Source: Frankiales bacterium (GTDB taxonomy: Bacteria; Actinomycetota; Actinomycetes; Mycobacteriales; SCTD01). From it: a DNA stretch of 8,486 nucleotides. The notes beneath the pieces are model-generated. The model ran no database searches, was not told the origin of the DNA, and saw only the letters and a program-made list of their open reading frames with translations. Positions within the stretch are counted from its first letter, which is position 1. Each line of letters begins with the position of its first letter. Positions 1-7,512 of this stretch are shown here, in pieces. Position numbers and translations under genes: made by a program. The stretch lies in assembly GCA_025965755.1 (NCBI GenBank), contig JAOPWI010000031.1, positions 1 to 8,486 of the forward strand, in the 5' to 3' direction.

Positions 1-1910
1 ACGCCGTGGCCGTCGCCTCGCCGGCGGCCGCGGTCGACGCGCTGGCGCTGCTCAAGCAGAGCGACGCCGGCCGCGCCGGAATGCTGGTCGGCGGCGCCCC
101 TCCGCAGCCCGACGACGCCCGCCCTGCCCTGGCCGATGGCGCCCGGTGGGCCCTCGACCTGGTCGACGGCCCGGTGGCGCTGCAGCCCGCCCTCGGCCGC
201 CTGCTCCACCGCGTCGCCGTCGTGGCGGACCTGGCCGCCGCGCGGGCGCTGGTCGAGCAGCACCCCGGCGTCCGGGCGGTGACCGCCGAGGGCGACCTGC
301 TCGGCGCCGACTGGGCCAGCGGCGGGTCGGCCAGCGCGCCGAGCCTGCTGGAGGTGCAGGCCGCGGTCGACGAGGCGGCGGCCCGCCACGACGAGGCCGC
401 CCAGCGCTACGAGCGGCTGCACTTCGCGGTGGCCGGGGCGCAGGCCCGGGTGCAGGAGGCCGCGACCGAGGTCGAGGCGGCGCTGGTCGTGCTGCACGAG
501 AGCGACGCCCGGATGGCGGCGGTCGGGGAGCAGCTGGCCCTGCTGGCCAGCGCCGTGCGGGCCGCCGAGGCCGAGGAGGGGCGGCTCCAGCAGGCCCGCG
601 TGCGGGCCGAGGAGGCCCGCGACCGCGACCTGTCGGGCCTGGCCGAGCTGGAGGAGCGGCTGTCCCTCGCGGAGGCCACCCCGGTCGACTCCGAGCCCGA
701 CCCGCAGGTGCGGGACCGGCTCGCCACGCAGGCGACCGAGGCGCGTGCCGCGGAGGTCGAGGCGCGCCTGGCCGTGCGCACCGGCGAGGAGCGCGCCCGC
801 GCCCTGGGCGGCCGGGCCGAGGGCCTGGAGCGGGCCGCCCGGCAGGAGCGGGCCGCCCGTGAGCGGCTGGTCGCCCTGCGCAGCCAGCGCGCCCGGGGTG
901 CCGTCGTCGCCGAGGCCGTCGTCGTCGGCGCGCAGGCCGCCCTGGCCCGCATGACCGGATCGCTGGCCGCCGCAGCGGCCGAGCGCGAGCAGGCGCAGGC
1001 CGCGCGCACCGTCACCGAGGGCGGGCTGCAGGCGCTGCGCGCCCGGGTGCGCGAGCTCACCGGTGAGCTGGAGCGGCTGACCGACGTCGTGCACCGCGAC
1101 GAGGTCGCCCGGGCCGAGCAGCGCCTGCGCATCGAGTCCCTCGAGCAGCGCGCCGTCGAGGAGTGGGGCGTGCCGCTCGAGCAGCTGTTCACCGAGTACG
1201 GCCCGTCGGTGCCGGTGCCGGTCGAGGACGGCGAGCCCGCGCCGTACGACCGGGCCGCGCAGGAGAAGCGGGCCGCGGCGGCCGACCGGGCCCTGGCCCT
1301 GCTCGGCCGGGTCAATCCGCTGGCGCTGGAGGAGTACGCCGCGCTCGAGGAGCGGTCGGCCTTTTTGTCCACCCAGCTCGAGGACCTCAAGGCCACCCGG
1401 CGCGACCTGCTGACGGTGGTCAAGGAGGTCGACGACCGCATCCACGACGTCTTCGCGCAGGCCTTCCAGGACACCGCCCGGGAGTTCGTGCACGTCTTCG
1501 CGACGCTGTTCCCCGGCGGCGAGGGCAAGCTGACCCTGACCGAGCCGAACGACATGCTGGCCACCGGCATCGAGGTGATGGCCCGGCCGGCGGGCAAGAA
1601 GGTCAGCCGGCTCTCGCTGCTGTCCGGCGGCGAGCGGTCGCTGACGGCCATCGCCCTGCTGGTCGCCATCTTCCGGGCCCGGCCCTCGCCGTTCTACGTC
1701 ATGGACGAGGTGGAGGCGGCGCTGGACGACCGCAACCTGGGCCGGCTGCTGCAGCTGCTCGAGGGCCTGCGGGAGAGCTCGCAGCTGATCGTCATCACCC
1801 ACCAGAAGCGCACGATGGAGATCGCGGACGCGCTGTACGGCGTGACCATGCGCGGCGACGGCGTCTCGGCCGTCGTCAGCCAGCGGCTGCGGGAGCGCGA
1901 GACCGCCTAG
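1..1910 (+). CDS. smc: Chromosome segregation protein Smc, C-terminal half (5' end outside window)
   Basis: Smc is the ATPase of the bacterial condensin complex (with ScpA/ScpB) and acts on chromosomal DNA. The reading frame is already open at the left edge, so this is about half of an Smc of roughly 1,200 residues. Numbering from the first in-frame GTG at base 6, residues 1-90 look like the end of the hinge (SDAGRAGML). About 110-450 is Ala/Glu/Arg-rich heptad-like sequence forming the returning coiled-coil arm. The C-terminal ATPase half follows: ABC signature LSGGER near residue 539 (bases 1620-1637), Walker B FYVMDE with D567/E568 (bases 1692-1709), D-loop ALDD, and the switch region ITHQKRTME. 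The gene ends at TAG 1908-1910, 86 bases before ftsY on the same strand, so cotranscription is plausible. The Walker A motif lies outside the window. The family call is secure and no frameshift is seen. Confidence 0.96.
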   Translation, partial: AVAVASPAAAVDALALLKQSDAGRAGMLVGGAPPQPDDARPALADGARWALDLVDGPVALQPALGRLLHRVAVVADLAAARALVEQHPGVRAVTAEGDLLGADWASGGSASAPSLLEVQAAVDEAAARHDEAAQRYERLHFAVAGAQARVQEAATEVEAALVVLHESDARMAAVGEQLALLASAVRAAEAEEGRLQQARVRAEEARDRDLSGLAELEERLSLAEATPVDSEPDPQVRDRLATQATEARAAEVEARLAVRTGEERARALGGRAEGLERAARQERAARERLVALRSQRARGAVVAEAVVVGAQAALARMTGSLAAAAAEREQAQAARTVTEGGLQALRARVRELTGELERLTDVVHRDEVARAEQRLRIESLEQRAVEEWGVPLEQLFTEYGPSVPVPVEDGEPAPYDRAAQEKRAAAADRALALLGRVNPLALEEYAALEERSAFLSTQLEDLKATRRDLLTVVKEVDDRIHDVFAQAFQDTAREFVHVFATLFPGGEGKLTLTEPNDMLATGIEVMARPAGKKVSRLSLLSGGERSLTAIALLVAIFRARPSPFYVMDEVEAALDDRNLGRLLQLLEGLRESSQLIVITHQKRTMEIADALYGVTMRGDGVSAVVSQRLRERETA

Positions 1911-1996
1911 CCGCCGGCCCGGCCGGGCGTCGGCCGCGGGTGTTCTCGACGAGGGCGTGGGCGCGGGACCGGGGGAGCCGCTGGTAGACAGGGTGC

Positions 1997-3205
1997 GTGC
2001 TGGAGCTCCTCGGCCTTGTCCTCGCCGTCCTCGTCGTGAGCGTCGTCGCGGTCGTCGCCCTGGTGCGCGGCCGGGGCACCCGCTCCCTGCCCGCCCGCCG
2101 TCCGCAGGCGGGCGTCGACTACCGCCCCGGCACGGGTGATGACGCCGAGGTCCCACGGGACACGCCCAAGCGCACCGTTCAGGTTCTGCCGCTGCCGGAC
2201 GACGCCAGCGTGCTGCCGGCCGAGGTGGAGACGGTCGACCCGCGGACGCCCGAGCTGGACGTTCCCGAGCCGACCGCGGGGCGGCTCGTGCGGCTGCGGG
2301 CCCGGCTGGCCCGCTCCCAGACCACCCTCGGCCGGGGCCTGTTCGCCCTGCTCACCCGGGACGTCCTCGACGAGGACACCTGGGAGGAGGTCGAGGACAC
2401 GCTGCTGGCGGCCGACATGGGCGTCGCGGCCACGACCGAGCTGGTCGGCCGGCTGCGTACCCGCGTCCGGGTCGGCGGCGTGCGGACCCAGGCCGAGCTG
2501 CGGACCCTGCTGCGTGAGGAGCTGGTCGCGGCCATCGGCGCCGACCTGGACCGCTCGCTGCGCACGCTGCCGCACGCGGACGGGCGGCCCGCGGTGGTGC
2601 TCGTGGTCGGCGTCAACGGCACCGGCAAGACGACCACCTGCGGCAAGCTCGCCCGCGTCCTCGTCGCCGACGGGCGCAGCGTCGTGCTGGGCGCGGCCGA
2701 CACGTTCCGCGCGGCCGCGGCCGAGCAGCTGCAGACCTGGGGCGACCGGGTGGGCGCCACGGTCGTGCGCGGGCCCGAGGGCGGCGACCCGGCCAGCGTC
2801 GCCTTCGACGCGGTCAAGCAGGGCATCCAGAGCAAGGTCGACACGGTGCTCATCGACACCGCCGGCCGCCTGCACACCAAGACCGGTCTGATGGACGAGC
2901 TGGGCAAGGTCAAGCGGGTCATCGAGAAGCACGGCCCGGTGGACGAGACGCTCCTGGTCCTGGATGCCACCACCGGTCAGAACGGCGTGGTGCAGGCCCG
3001 CGTGTTCACGCAGGTCGTCGAGGTGACCGGCATCGTGCTGACCAAGCTGGACGGCACCGCCAAGGGCGGCATCGTCATCGCCGTGCAGCGCGAGCTGGGC
3101 ATTCCGGTCAAGCTCATCGGCCTGGGCGAGGGGCCGGACGATCTGGCGCCGTTCGAGGCCGAGGCGTTCGCCGACGCCCTGCTCGGCGACGAGGCCGCGC
3201 TCTAG
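1997..3205 (+). CDS. ftsY: Signal recognition particle receptor FtsY
   Basis: FtsY is the membrane-associated GTPase that receives Ffh-bound ribosomes and hands them to SecYEG. The 402-residue protein has a hydrophobic segment at residues 2-22 followed by Arg-rich GRGTR, which fits a membrane-anchored FtsY as known in some actinobacteria. A short acidic, Pro-rich linker follows, then a helical N domain (about 95-185) and the G domain. GTPase motifs are intact: G1 GVNGTGKTTT at 205-214 (K211), DTFRAAAAEQL from D235, G3 DTAGRLH from D287 and G4 TKLDG at 349-353. The GTG start at 1997 is chosen because it captures the membrane segment. Only a weak purine run (AGACAGGG) precedes it. Conserved smc-ftsY order supports the call. 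Confidence 0.97.
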   Translation: MLELLGLVLAVLVVSVVAVVALVRGRGTRSLPARRPQAGVDYRPGTGDDAEVPRDTPKRTVQVLPLPDDASVLPAEVETVDPRTPELDVPEPTAGRLVRLRARLARSQTTLGRGLFALLTRDVLDEDTWEEVEDTLLAADMGVAATTELVGRLRTRVRVGGVRTQAELRTLLREELVAAIGADLDRSLRTLPHADGRPAVVLVVGVNGTGKTTTCGKLARVLVADGRSVVLGAADTFRAAAAEQLQTWGDRVGATVVRGPEGGDPASVAFDAVKQGIQSKVDTVLIDTAGRLHTKTGLMDELGKVKRVIEKHGPVDETLLVLDATTGQNGVVQARVFTQVVEVTGIVLTKLDGTAKGGIVIAVQRELGIPVKLIGLGEGPDDLAPFEAEAFADALLGDEAAL

Positions 3206-3236
3206 CCACGTGTGAGCGGGGTCACCGTCGGGGAGG

Positions 3237-3258
3237 GCTCGGGCAGCAGCGTCCGAGC
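3237..3258 (+). promoter_or_regulatory. Small hairpin between ftsY and the PHA synthase gene
   Basis: GCTCGGGC (3237-3244) pairs with GTCCGAGC (3251-3258) as an 8-bp stem including one G-U pair, with hexaloop AGCAGC. It lies in the 69-base gap after ftsY and ends 6 bases before the Shine-Dalgarno of the next gene. There is no T-run, so it is not a standard intrinsic terminator. It could affect mRNA processing or initiation at the downstream gene. Such stems arise easily in GC-rich DNA, so support is weak. Confidence 0.25.
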
Positions 3259-3264
3259 ACCGAC

Positions 3265-3270
3265 GGAGGA
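3265..3270 (+). promoter_or_regulatory. Shine-Dalgarno that decides the PHA synthase start
   Basis: GGAGGA stands 4 bases before GTG 3275 and 10 bases before the in-frame GTG 3281. The earlier in-frame GTG at 3212 has no such site. This places the true start at 3275 or 3281 and not at 3212. Confidence 0.6.
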
Positions 3271-3274
3271 CCCC

Positions 3275-5008
3275 GTGACCGTGACCGACAGGACGGCGAC
3301 CGCACGCCCGAACAGTTCGCGGCGGGGCGGCGACGACGGGGGAGCGGCGGCGGTCGGCTCCGGCCTCGACGTCATGCTCACCGAGGCCAGCGGCGGCTCG
3401 ATGCGGCGCTGGCTGCCGGGCAGTGCCGGCCTGCGTCTGATCGGCAAGCTGGTCAGCCAGCCCGGGCCGCTGCTCCAGCACGGTGGCGAGCTGGTGACCG
3501 AGCTGGGCAAGGTCGCGGCCGGGCGCTCGCAGCTGGCCCCGGCCAAGAGCGACCGCCGGTTCACCGACCCGGCCTGGGTGTCCAACCCGCTCCTGCACCG
3601 CATCTGCCAGGCCTACCTGGCGGCCAGTGACAGCACCGACCGGCTGCTCGGCGACCTGGACCTGGACTGGCGCGACGCCAAGCGGGTGCGCTTTCTCGCC
3701 GAGAACCTCATCGATGCCCTCGCGCCGAGCAACAACCCGCTGCTCAACCCGTCCGCCCTCAAGGCGGCCATCGACACCGGCGGCCGCAACTTCGTCCTGG
3801 GCGGGGGCCAGCTGGTCAAGGACGTCGCCCGCCGGCGCACGCCGGCGATGGTCGACACGTCGGCCTTCCAGGTCGGCCGGGACCTGGCCATCACGCCCGG
3901 GGCGGTGGTGTTCCGCACGCCGCTGGTGGAGCTGATCCAGTACCGCCCGCAGACCCCGACGGTCCGCGAGGTTCCGCTGATGGTCGTCCCGCCGATGATC
4001 AACAAGTACTACGTGACCGACCTCGCCCCCGGCCGCAGCATGATCGAGAACTACGTCCGGAACGGCCAGCAGGTGTTCGCCATGTCCTGGCGCAACCCGG
4101 GCAAGGGGAACTCCCGCTGGGGACTGGACCACTACGCCGGCGCGGTCCTGGAGTGCCTGGAGGCGGTGGAGAAGGTCACCGGCTCGCCGCGCACGCACGT
4201 GCTCGGCGTCTGCGCGGGCGGCATCACCGCCAGCGTCGCCCTGTCGCACCTGGCGGCCACCGGGCGCCAGGACCGGGTCGCCGGGCTCACCCTGGGCGTG
4301 ACCGTCCTGGACCAGCAGCGGGCCGGCACCCTCGGCTCGTTCGTCGACCGGGAGGGCGCCGCGGCGGCCGCCGCGGAGTCGGGCCGCAAGGGCTATCTCG
4401 ACGGGCAGGCCCTCGCCGGGGTCTTCGCCTGGCTGCGCCCCAACGACCTGATCTGGAACTACTGGGTCAACAACTACCTGCTCGGCAAGAAGCCGCCGGC
4501 CTTCGACGTCCTGTTCTGGAACGCCGACACCACCCGCATGCCCGCTGCCCTGCACCGCGACTTTCTCGAGCTGAGCGTCGAGAACGCGCTCGTCACACCG
4601 GGCAAGGCGCGGGTGCTGGGCACTCCGGTCGATCTGCGCCGGATCGAGGTCGACAGCTACGTGGTGGCCGGCATCGCCGACCACATCTGCCCGTGGCAGA
4701 ACTGCTACCGCAGCACGGACCTGCTGGGCGGCACCTCCCGGTTCGTGCTCTCGACCAGCGGGCACATCGCCGCACTCGTCAACCCGCCGACCAACCCCAA
4801 GGCCAGCTTCTCGGTCAGCGAGTCGTGCCCGCAGGACCCCGAGGAGTGGCGCCGTTCGGCGCACACGGTGCCCGGAACCTGGTGGAACGACCACGTCGCC
4901 TGGCTGGCCGAGCGCTCCGGCGAGGACCGGCCCGCGCCGACCGAGCTGGGCGGCGCAGGCCTGCGGCCGCTGGAGCCGGCGCCGGGCACGTACGTCCTGC
5001 AGAAGTAG
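3275..5008 (+). CDS. phaC: Poly(3-hydroxyalkanoate) synthase (PhaC-like)
   Basis: PhaC polymerises 3-hydroxyacyl-CoA into polyhydroxyalkanoate storage polymer at the granule surface, releasing CoA. From the GTG at 3275 the protein has 577 residues, the usual length of class I/II synthases. The N-terminal family block is clear (DRRFTDPAWVSNPLLHR), followed by NNPLLNPSALKAA, PGAVVFRTPLVELIQY and PPMINKYYVTDL. The synthase-type nucleophile elbow GVCAGG gives Cys313. Asp469 lies in ADHICPW and His497 in SGHIAALVNPP, so the triad is complete, with Cys replacing the Ser of ordinary lipases. WNYWVNNYLLGKKPPAFD and LFWNADTTRMPAALH are further PhaC hallmarks. No phaA, phaB, phaE/phaR or phasin gene is visible beside it, so monomer supply must be encoded elsewhere. 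It lies 69 bases after ftsY on the same strand and converges with the downstream hydrolase. An alternative start at 3212 would add 21 residues. Substrate chain length cannot be read from sequence. Confidence 0.93.
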   Translation: MTVTDRTATARPNSSRRGGDDGGAAAVGSGLDVMLTEASGGSMRRWLPGSAGLRLIGKLVSQPGPLLQHGGELVTELGKVAAGRSQLAPAKSDRRFTDPAWVSNPLLHRICQAYLAASDSTDRLLGDLDLDWRDAKRVRFLAENLIDALAPSNNPLLNPSALKAAIDTGGRNFVLGGGQLVKDVARRRTPAMVDTSAFQVGRDLAITPGAVVFRTPLVELIQYRPQTPTVREVPLMVVPPMINKYYVTDLAPGRSMIENYVRNGQQVFAMSWRNPGKGNSRWGLDHYAGAVLECLEAVEKVTGSPRTHVLGVCAGGITASVALSHLAATGRQDRVAGLTLGVTVLDQQRAGTLGSFVDREGAAAAAAESGRKGYLDGQALAGVFAWLRPNDLIWNYWVNNYLLGKKPPAFDVLFWNADTTRMPAALHRDFLELSVENALVTPGKARVLGTPVDLRRIEVDSYVVAGIADHICPWQNCYRSTDLLGGTSRFVLSTSGHIAALVNPPTNPKASFSVSESCPQDPEEWRRSAHTVPGTWWNDHVAWLAERSGEDRPAPTELGGAGLRPLEPAPGTYVLQK

Positions 5009-5026
5009 GCTCGGCGGCAGAGCAGC

Positions 5027-5926
5027 TCAGGTGGCGGGGACCGTGCGCACGAGGTCGGCCCGGTCGGCCAGCACCAGGCCGAGCACCCGGTAGGCCTTGC
5101 GGTTGAACGCCAGGCCGATGTGGCTGCCGGTCACCTCGACGTTGCGGGCGTACGGCGCGATGCAGGCGCGCCAGCGCACGACGCCGTCGCCCTTGGAGAA
5201 GATCGAGGTGAACGGGACGTCCTGCGGAAAGGGCGCGTCGTAGTCGCGGACGAACGCGCAGGCGCACGTCTCGGTGAGGCAGCCACTGCGGGCCGCCTTG
5301 CGGCTGGTCAGCTGCAGCACGGCGCGCACACCGGCGACCGCGGCCTTGGTCACGACCGAGATGTCGAACGGGTGGTCCAGCCCGGACCCGAGGCTGACCA
5401 CCTGCGACACCAGGTCGGGCCGGCGGTGGGCCAGCGCCTTGGCGAAGTGGCCGCCCCGGCTGTGACCGACCAGCGCGGCCTTGCGGCCGTTGTGCCGCAC
5501 GATCGTCTCGAGCCGCTTCTCCAGCCGGGCGACCGAGCGGTCCGAGCAGTCGACGTTCAGGGCGATTCCCGAGCCGTACGGGCGGTGGCCCATGCGCCCG
5601 AGCCACTGCGCCATGACCATGAGCGAGCTGTCGCCGGCCAGAAAGCCGGGGATGAGCATGACCGGCGCGCCGTCGCCGCGCGGAACGCCCGCGCCGTACC
5701 AGACCGGGGACACCGTCAGCCGGAGCAGCTCGGCCTGCCAGCGCATCTCCGCGAGGTGGTGGCCCCACCAGCGCTCGGCGCTCGGCTGCAGGCGGCCGCC
5801 CGGGTCGAACGAGGACCCGGTGATCGCGTCGGGCAGCGGGAAGTCGGGCACCGGAACGTCGACGAGGAGCCCGTCGACCAGGCCCTCGGGAAACGACTCG
5901 TCGGCAGGCGGTGTGGCGGAGGTCAC
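5027..5926 (-). CDS. Alpha/beta-hydrolase, lipase/esterase-like
   Basis: A 299-residue alpha/beta-hydrolase fold enzyme. VMLIPGFLAGD (89-99) carries the oxyanion strand and loop, VGHSRGG gives nucleophile Ser156, SKGDGVVRW gives Asp247 and GSHIGLAFN gives His269, so the Ser/Asp/His triad is complete. Similar actinobacterial proteins are annotated as lipases or esterases of unknown substrate. A cysteine cluster (C216, C221, C223) precedes the acid residue and could form a disulfide or bind metal (inference). There is no convincing signal peptide, so it is probably cytoplasmic. It converges with phaC (18 bases between stop codons) and diverges from amt across a shared control region. Hydrolysis of PHA or an acyl ester is possible given the neighbour, but no depolymerase-specific motif is seen. 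The GTG start has no Shine-Dalgarno and may be leaderless. Confidence 0.85.
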   Translation of the reverse strand: MTSATPPADESFPEGLVDGLLVDVPVPDFPLPDAITGSSFDPGGRLQPSAERWWGHHLAEMRWQAELLRLTVSPVWYGAGVPRGDGAPVMLIPGFLAGDSSLMVMAQWLGRMGHRPYGSGIALNVDCSDRSVARLEKRLETIVRHNGRKAALVGHSRGGHFAKALAHRRPDLVSQVVSLGSGLDHPFDISVVTKAAVAGVRAVLQLTSRKAARSGCLTETCACAFVRDYDAPFPQDVPFTSIFSKGDGVVRWRACIAPYARNVEVTGSHIGLAFNRKAYRVLGLVLADRADLVRTVPAT

Positions 5927-5932
5927 GCCACC

Positions 5933-5938
5933 AGGCTA
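5933..5938 (-). promoter_or_regulatory. Candidate -10 box for a leaderless hydrolase transcript
   Basis: Read on the minus strand, TAGCCT (TAnnnT type) ends 6 bases before the GTG start at 5926. This places +1 on the G of the start codon, the usual geometry of leaderless actinobacterial genes. No Shine-Dalgarno lies between them. No good -35 box is seen at 16-18 bases, so the call is tentative. Confidence 0.4.
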
Positions 5939-5980
5939 AGCGACGCGAGGCGCCCACCGGCCAGGCCCCCGGCGGGCAGG

Positions 5981-5996
5981 TTCACGGCGGCGAAAC
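5981..5996 (+). promoter_or_regulatory. Candidate GlnR half-site pair 1 upstream of amt
   Basis: TTCAC-n6-GAAAC matches the GlnR box pattern gTnAc-n6-GaAAc except for the first base. It is the distal member of three related motifs in the amt/hydrolase divergent region and lies 55 bases upstream of the hydrolase start. It shares TCACGGC and GAAACA with site 2. Confidence 0.45.
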
Positions 5997-6011
5997 ACAG
6001 CGCCCGGAGAC

Positions 6012-6027
6012 GTCACGGCAGGGAAAC
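6012..6027 (+). promoter_or_regulatory. Candidate GlnR half-site pair 2 upstream of amt (perfect match)
   Basis: GTCAC-GGCAGG-GAAAC is an exact match to the GlnR consensus gTnAc-n6-GaAAc. It ends 81 bases before the amt start codon. GlnR is the OmpR-type regulator that activates amt-glnK-glnD under nitrogen limitation in streptomycetes and mycobacteria. Match and position together make this the strongest regulatory site in the window. Confidence 0.6.
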
Positions 6028-6034
6028 AACGCCT

Positions 6035-6050
6035 GCACCGCGCGTGAAAC
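6035..6050 (+). promoter_or_regulatory. Candidate degenerate GlnR half-site pair 3 upstream of amt
   Basis: GCACC-n6-GAAAC keeps the GAAAC half exactly, but its first half is poor. Its GAAAC begins 23 bases after that of site 2. The canonical four-box GlnR site would give 22, so this could be the second half of an extended operator with one extra base. It ends 58 bases before amt. No TAnnnT-type -10 box is visible between this site and the amt start. Confidence 0.35.
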
Positions 6051-6097
6051 ACGGCCGGACCACTCTCCCCGTCAGCACCCGCACCGGGTTCCGAGTC

Positions 6098-6104
6098 GAG
6101 GGAG
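6098..6104 (+). promoter_or_regulatory. Ribosome binding site of amt
   Basis: GAGGGAG lies 4 bases before ATG 6109. It selects this ATG over the frame's upstream extension to 5911, which would run through the GlnR-like sites and encode non-family sequence. It is a strong Shine-Dalgarno at the head of the nitrogen operon. Confidence 0.65.
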
Positions 6105-6108
6105 AAGC

Positions 6109-7512
6109 ATGGAAACGGTCGTCAACGGCGCCAACACAGGCTGGGTCCTGATCTGCGCCGCACTGGTGATGCTCATGACACCGGGACTGGCGTTCTTCTA
6201 CGGCGGCATGAGCCGCAGCAAGAGCGTCCTGAACATGCTGATGATGAGCTTCACCGCGCTCGGCATCGTCAGCGTGCTCTGGGTCCTGTACGGCTACGCC
6301 ATCGCGTTCGGTTCCAGCAGGGGCGGGCTGTTCGGCTGGTCGTCCGGCCTGGTCGGCCTGGACGACCTGGTCCGCAACGTGACCGTGGACTCGGCCGAGA
6401 ACGGCGTGGTCAACACGTTCGGCCTGCCGGACCTGGCCTTCTCCGGCTTCCAGGTGATGTTCGCGATCATCACGGTGGCCCTCATCAGCGGTGCGGTGGC
6501 CGACCGCATGAAGTTCGGTGCCTGGGTCGCGTTCACCGCGATCTGGTCGACCGTCGTCTACTTCCCGGTCGCCCACTGGGTCTTCGCCTTCGGGGTGGCC
6601 GAGGAGGGCGGGCAGGGCGCCGGTGCGTCGGGCGGCCTGTTCGCGGCCGACAGCGGCGGCTGGATCGTCAACCGCCTCGGCGCGCTGGACTTCGCCGGCG
6701 GCACCGCGGTCCACATCAACGCCGGTGCCGCGGCGCTCGCGCTGGTCCTCGTCCTGGGCAAGCGCAAGGGCTTCGCCAAGGAGCCGATGCGCCCGCACAA
6801 CCTGCCGTTCGTGATGCTCGGCGCGGGCCTGCTGTGGTTCGGCTGGTTCGGCTTCAACGCCGGCTCGGCTCTCGCCGCGAACGGCCTGGCGTCGCTGGCC
6901 TTTGTGAACACCCAGGTCGCGACCGCCGCCGCGCTGCTCGCCTGGATCGGCACCGAGCGCCTGCGTGACGGTCACGCCACCACCCTGGGCGCCGCCTCCG
7001 GCGCGGTCGCCGGTCTGGTCGCGATCACCCCGGCGGCCGGTGCGGTCAACCCGCTCGGCGCCATCGCCATCGGCCTGGTCGCCGGTGCGGCCTGCTGCCT
7101 GGCCGTCACCCTGAAGCACCGCCTCGGCTATGACGACGCGCTCGACGTCGTGGGCGTGCACCTCGTCGGCGGGCTCGTCGGCACACTGATGATCGGCGTC
7201 GTCGCGGACGGCGAGTTCGCCGCGGGCTACGAGAGCGTGCTCGGCGGCGGCAGCTTCGCGCTGCTGGGCAAGCAGGCGCTCGCCGCCGTCGCGGTCATGG
7301 CGTACTCCTTCATCGTCACCTACGTCATCGCGCTGGCGATCAAGGCCACCATCGGCCTGCGCATCAGCGAGGAGGAGGAGATCACCGGCATCGACCAGAC
7401 CACCCACGCCGAGTCGGCGTACGAGCTGGGCGCCTCGATGGGCGGCGGCGGCGGTGGCCTGGCCAGCGCCACCTCCGCCCCGCTGCCCACCTCCACCCGG
7501 GTCTCCTCGTGA
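6109..7512 (+). CDS. amt: Ammonium transporter Amt
   Basis: Amt/Mep/Rh-family membrane channel that brings ammonium into the cell; the 467-residue product should form a trimer with 11 membrane helices. Signatures seen: MTPGLAFFYGGM in the first helix, ADRMKFGAW, AHWVFA, LDFAGGTAVHINAG with D194 and pore His202, LLWFGWFGFNAGSALAANG, and DVVGVHLVGG with the second pore His351. Thus the twin-His pore and the conserved Asp are intact. The cytosolic C-terminal region ISEEEEITGID..ESAYEL, used for PII-dependent gating in the family, is present. It is followed by an unusual 27-residue low-complexity tail (441-467, six consecutive glycines then Ser/Thr/Pro). ATG 6109 has a good Shine-Dalgarno. The TGA stop overlaps the next gene's GTG (GTGA, 7509-7512), so PII translation is probably coupled to amt. 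Candidate GlnR sites lie upstream. Confidence 0.97.
   Translation: METVVNGANTGWVLICAALVMLMTPGLAFFYGGMSRSKSVLNMLMMSFTALGIVSVLWVLYGYAIAFGSSRGGLFGWSSGLVGLDDLVRNVTVDSAENGVVNTFGLPDLAFSGFQVMFAIITVALISGAVADRMKFGAWVAFTAIWSTVVYFPVAHWVFAFGVAEEGGQGAGASGGLFAADSGGWIVNRLGALDFAGGTAVHINAGAAALALVLVLGKRKGFAKEPMRPHNLPFVMLGAGLLWFGWFGFNAGSALAANGLASLAFVNTQVATAAALLAWIGTERLRDGHATTLGAASGAVAGLVAITPAAGAVNPLGAIAIGLVAGAACCLAVTLKHRLGYDDALDVVGVHLVGGLVGTLMIGVVADGEFAAGYESVLGGGSFALLGKQALAAVAVMAYSFIVTYVIALAIKATIGLRISEEEEITGIDQTTHAESAYELGASMGGGGGGLASATSAPLPTSTRVSS

Noticed and set aside
1920..1936. GC hairpin after smc (CGGCCG, 5-base loop, CGGCCG) as a terminator
   Set aside because: There is no T-run after it, the stem is only 6 bp, and such palindromes are frequent here. 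smc and ftsY may well be cotranscribed.
3212..3274. An N-terminal extension of the PHA synthase from GTG 3212
   Set aside because: There is no Shine-Dalgarno before 3212, the extension covers the hairpin, and the added 21 residues look unlike family sequence. GTG 3275 has GGAGGA in front.
1907..4894. A 995-codon open frame on the minus strand spanning ftsY and most of phaC
   Set aside because: It is antisense to two clearly identified genes, its translation is low-complexity Arg/Gly/Ala/Asp/His-rich with no domain, and long antisense frames are expected in DNA of this GC content.
5009..5026. A bidirectional terminator between the convergent phaC and hydrolase genes
   Set aside because: The 18-base gap holds only a 4-bp GCTC/GAGC pairing and no T-run on either strand, so no intrinsic terminator can be supported.
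6013..7407. A 464-codon minus-strand frame opposite amt
   Set aside because: It is a shadow of the amt coding sequence with biased, domain-free translation. The plus-strand frame carries all the family motifs.
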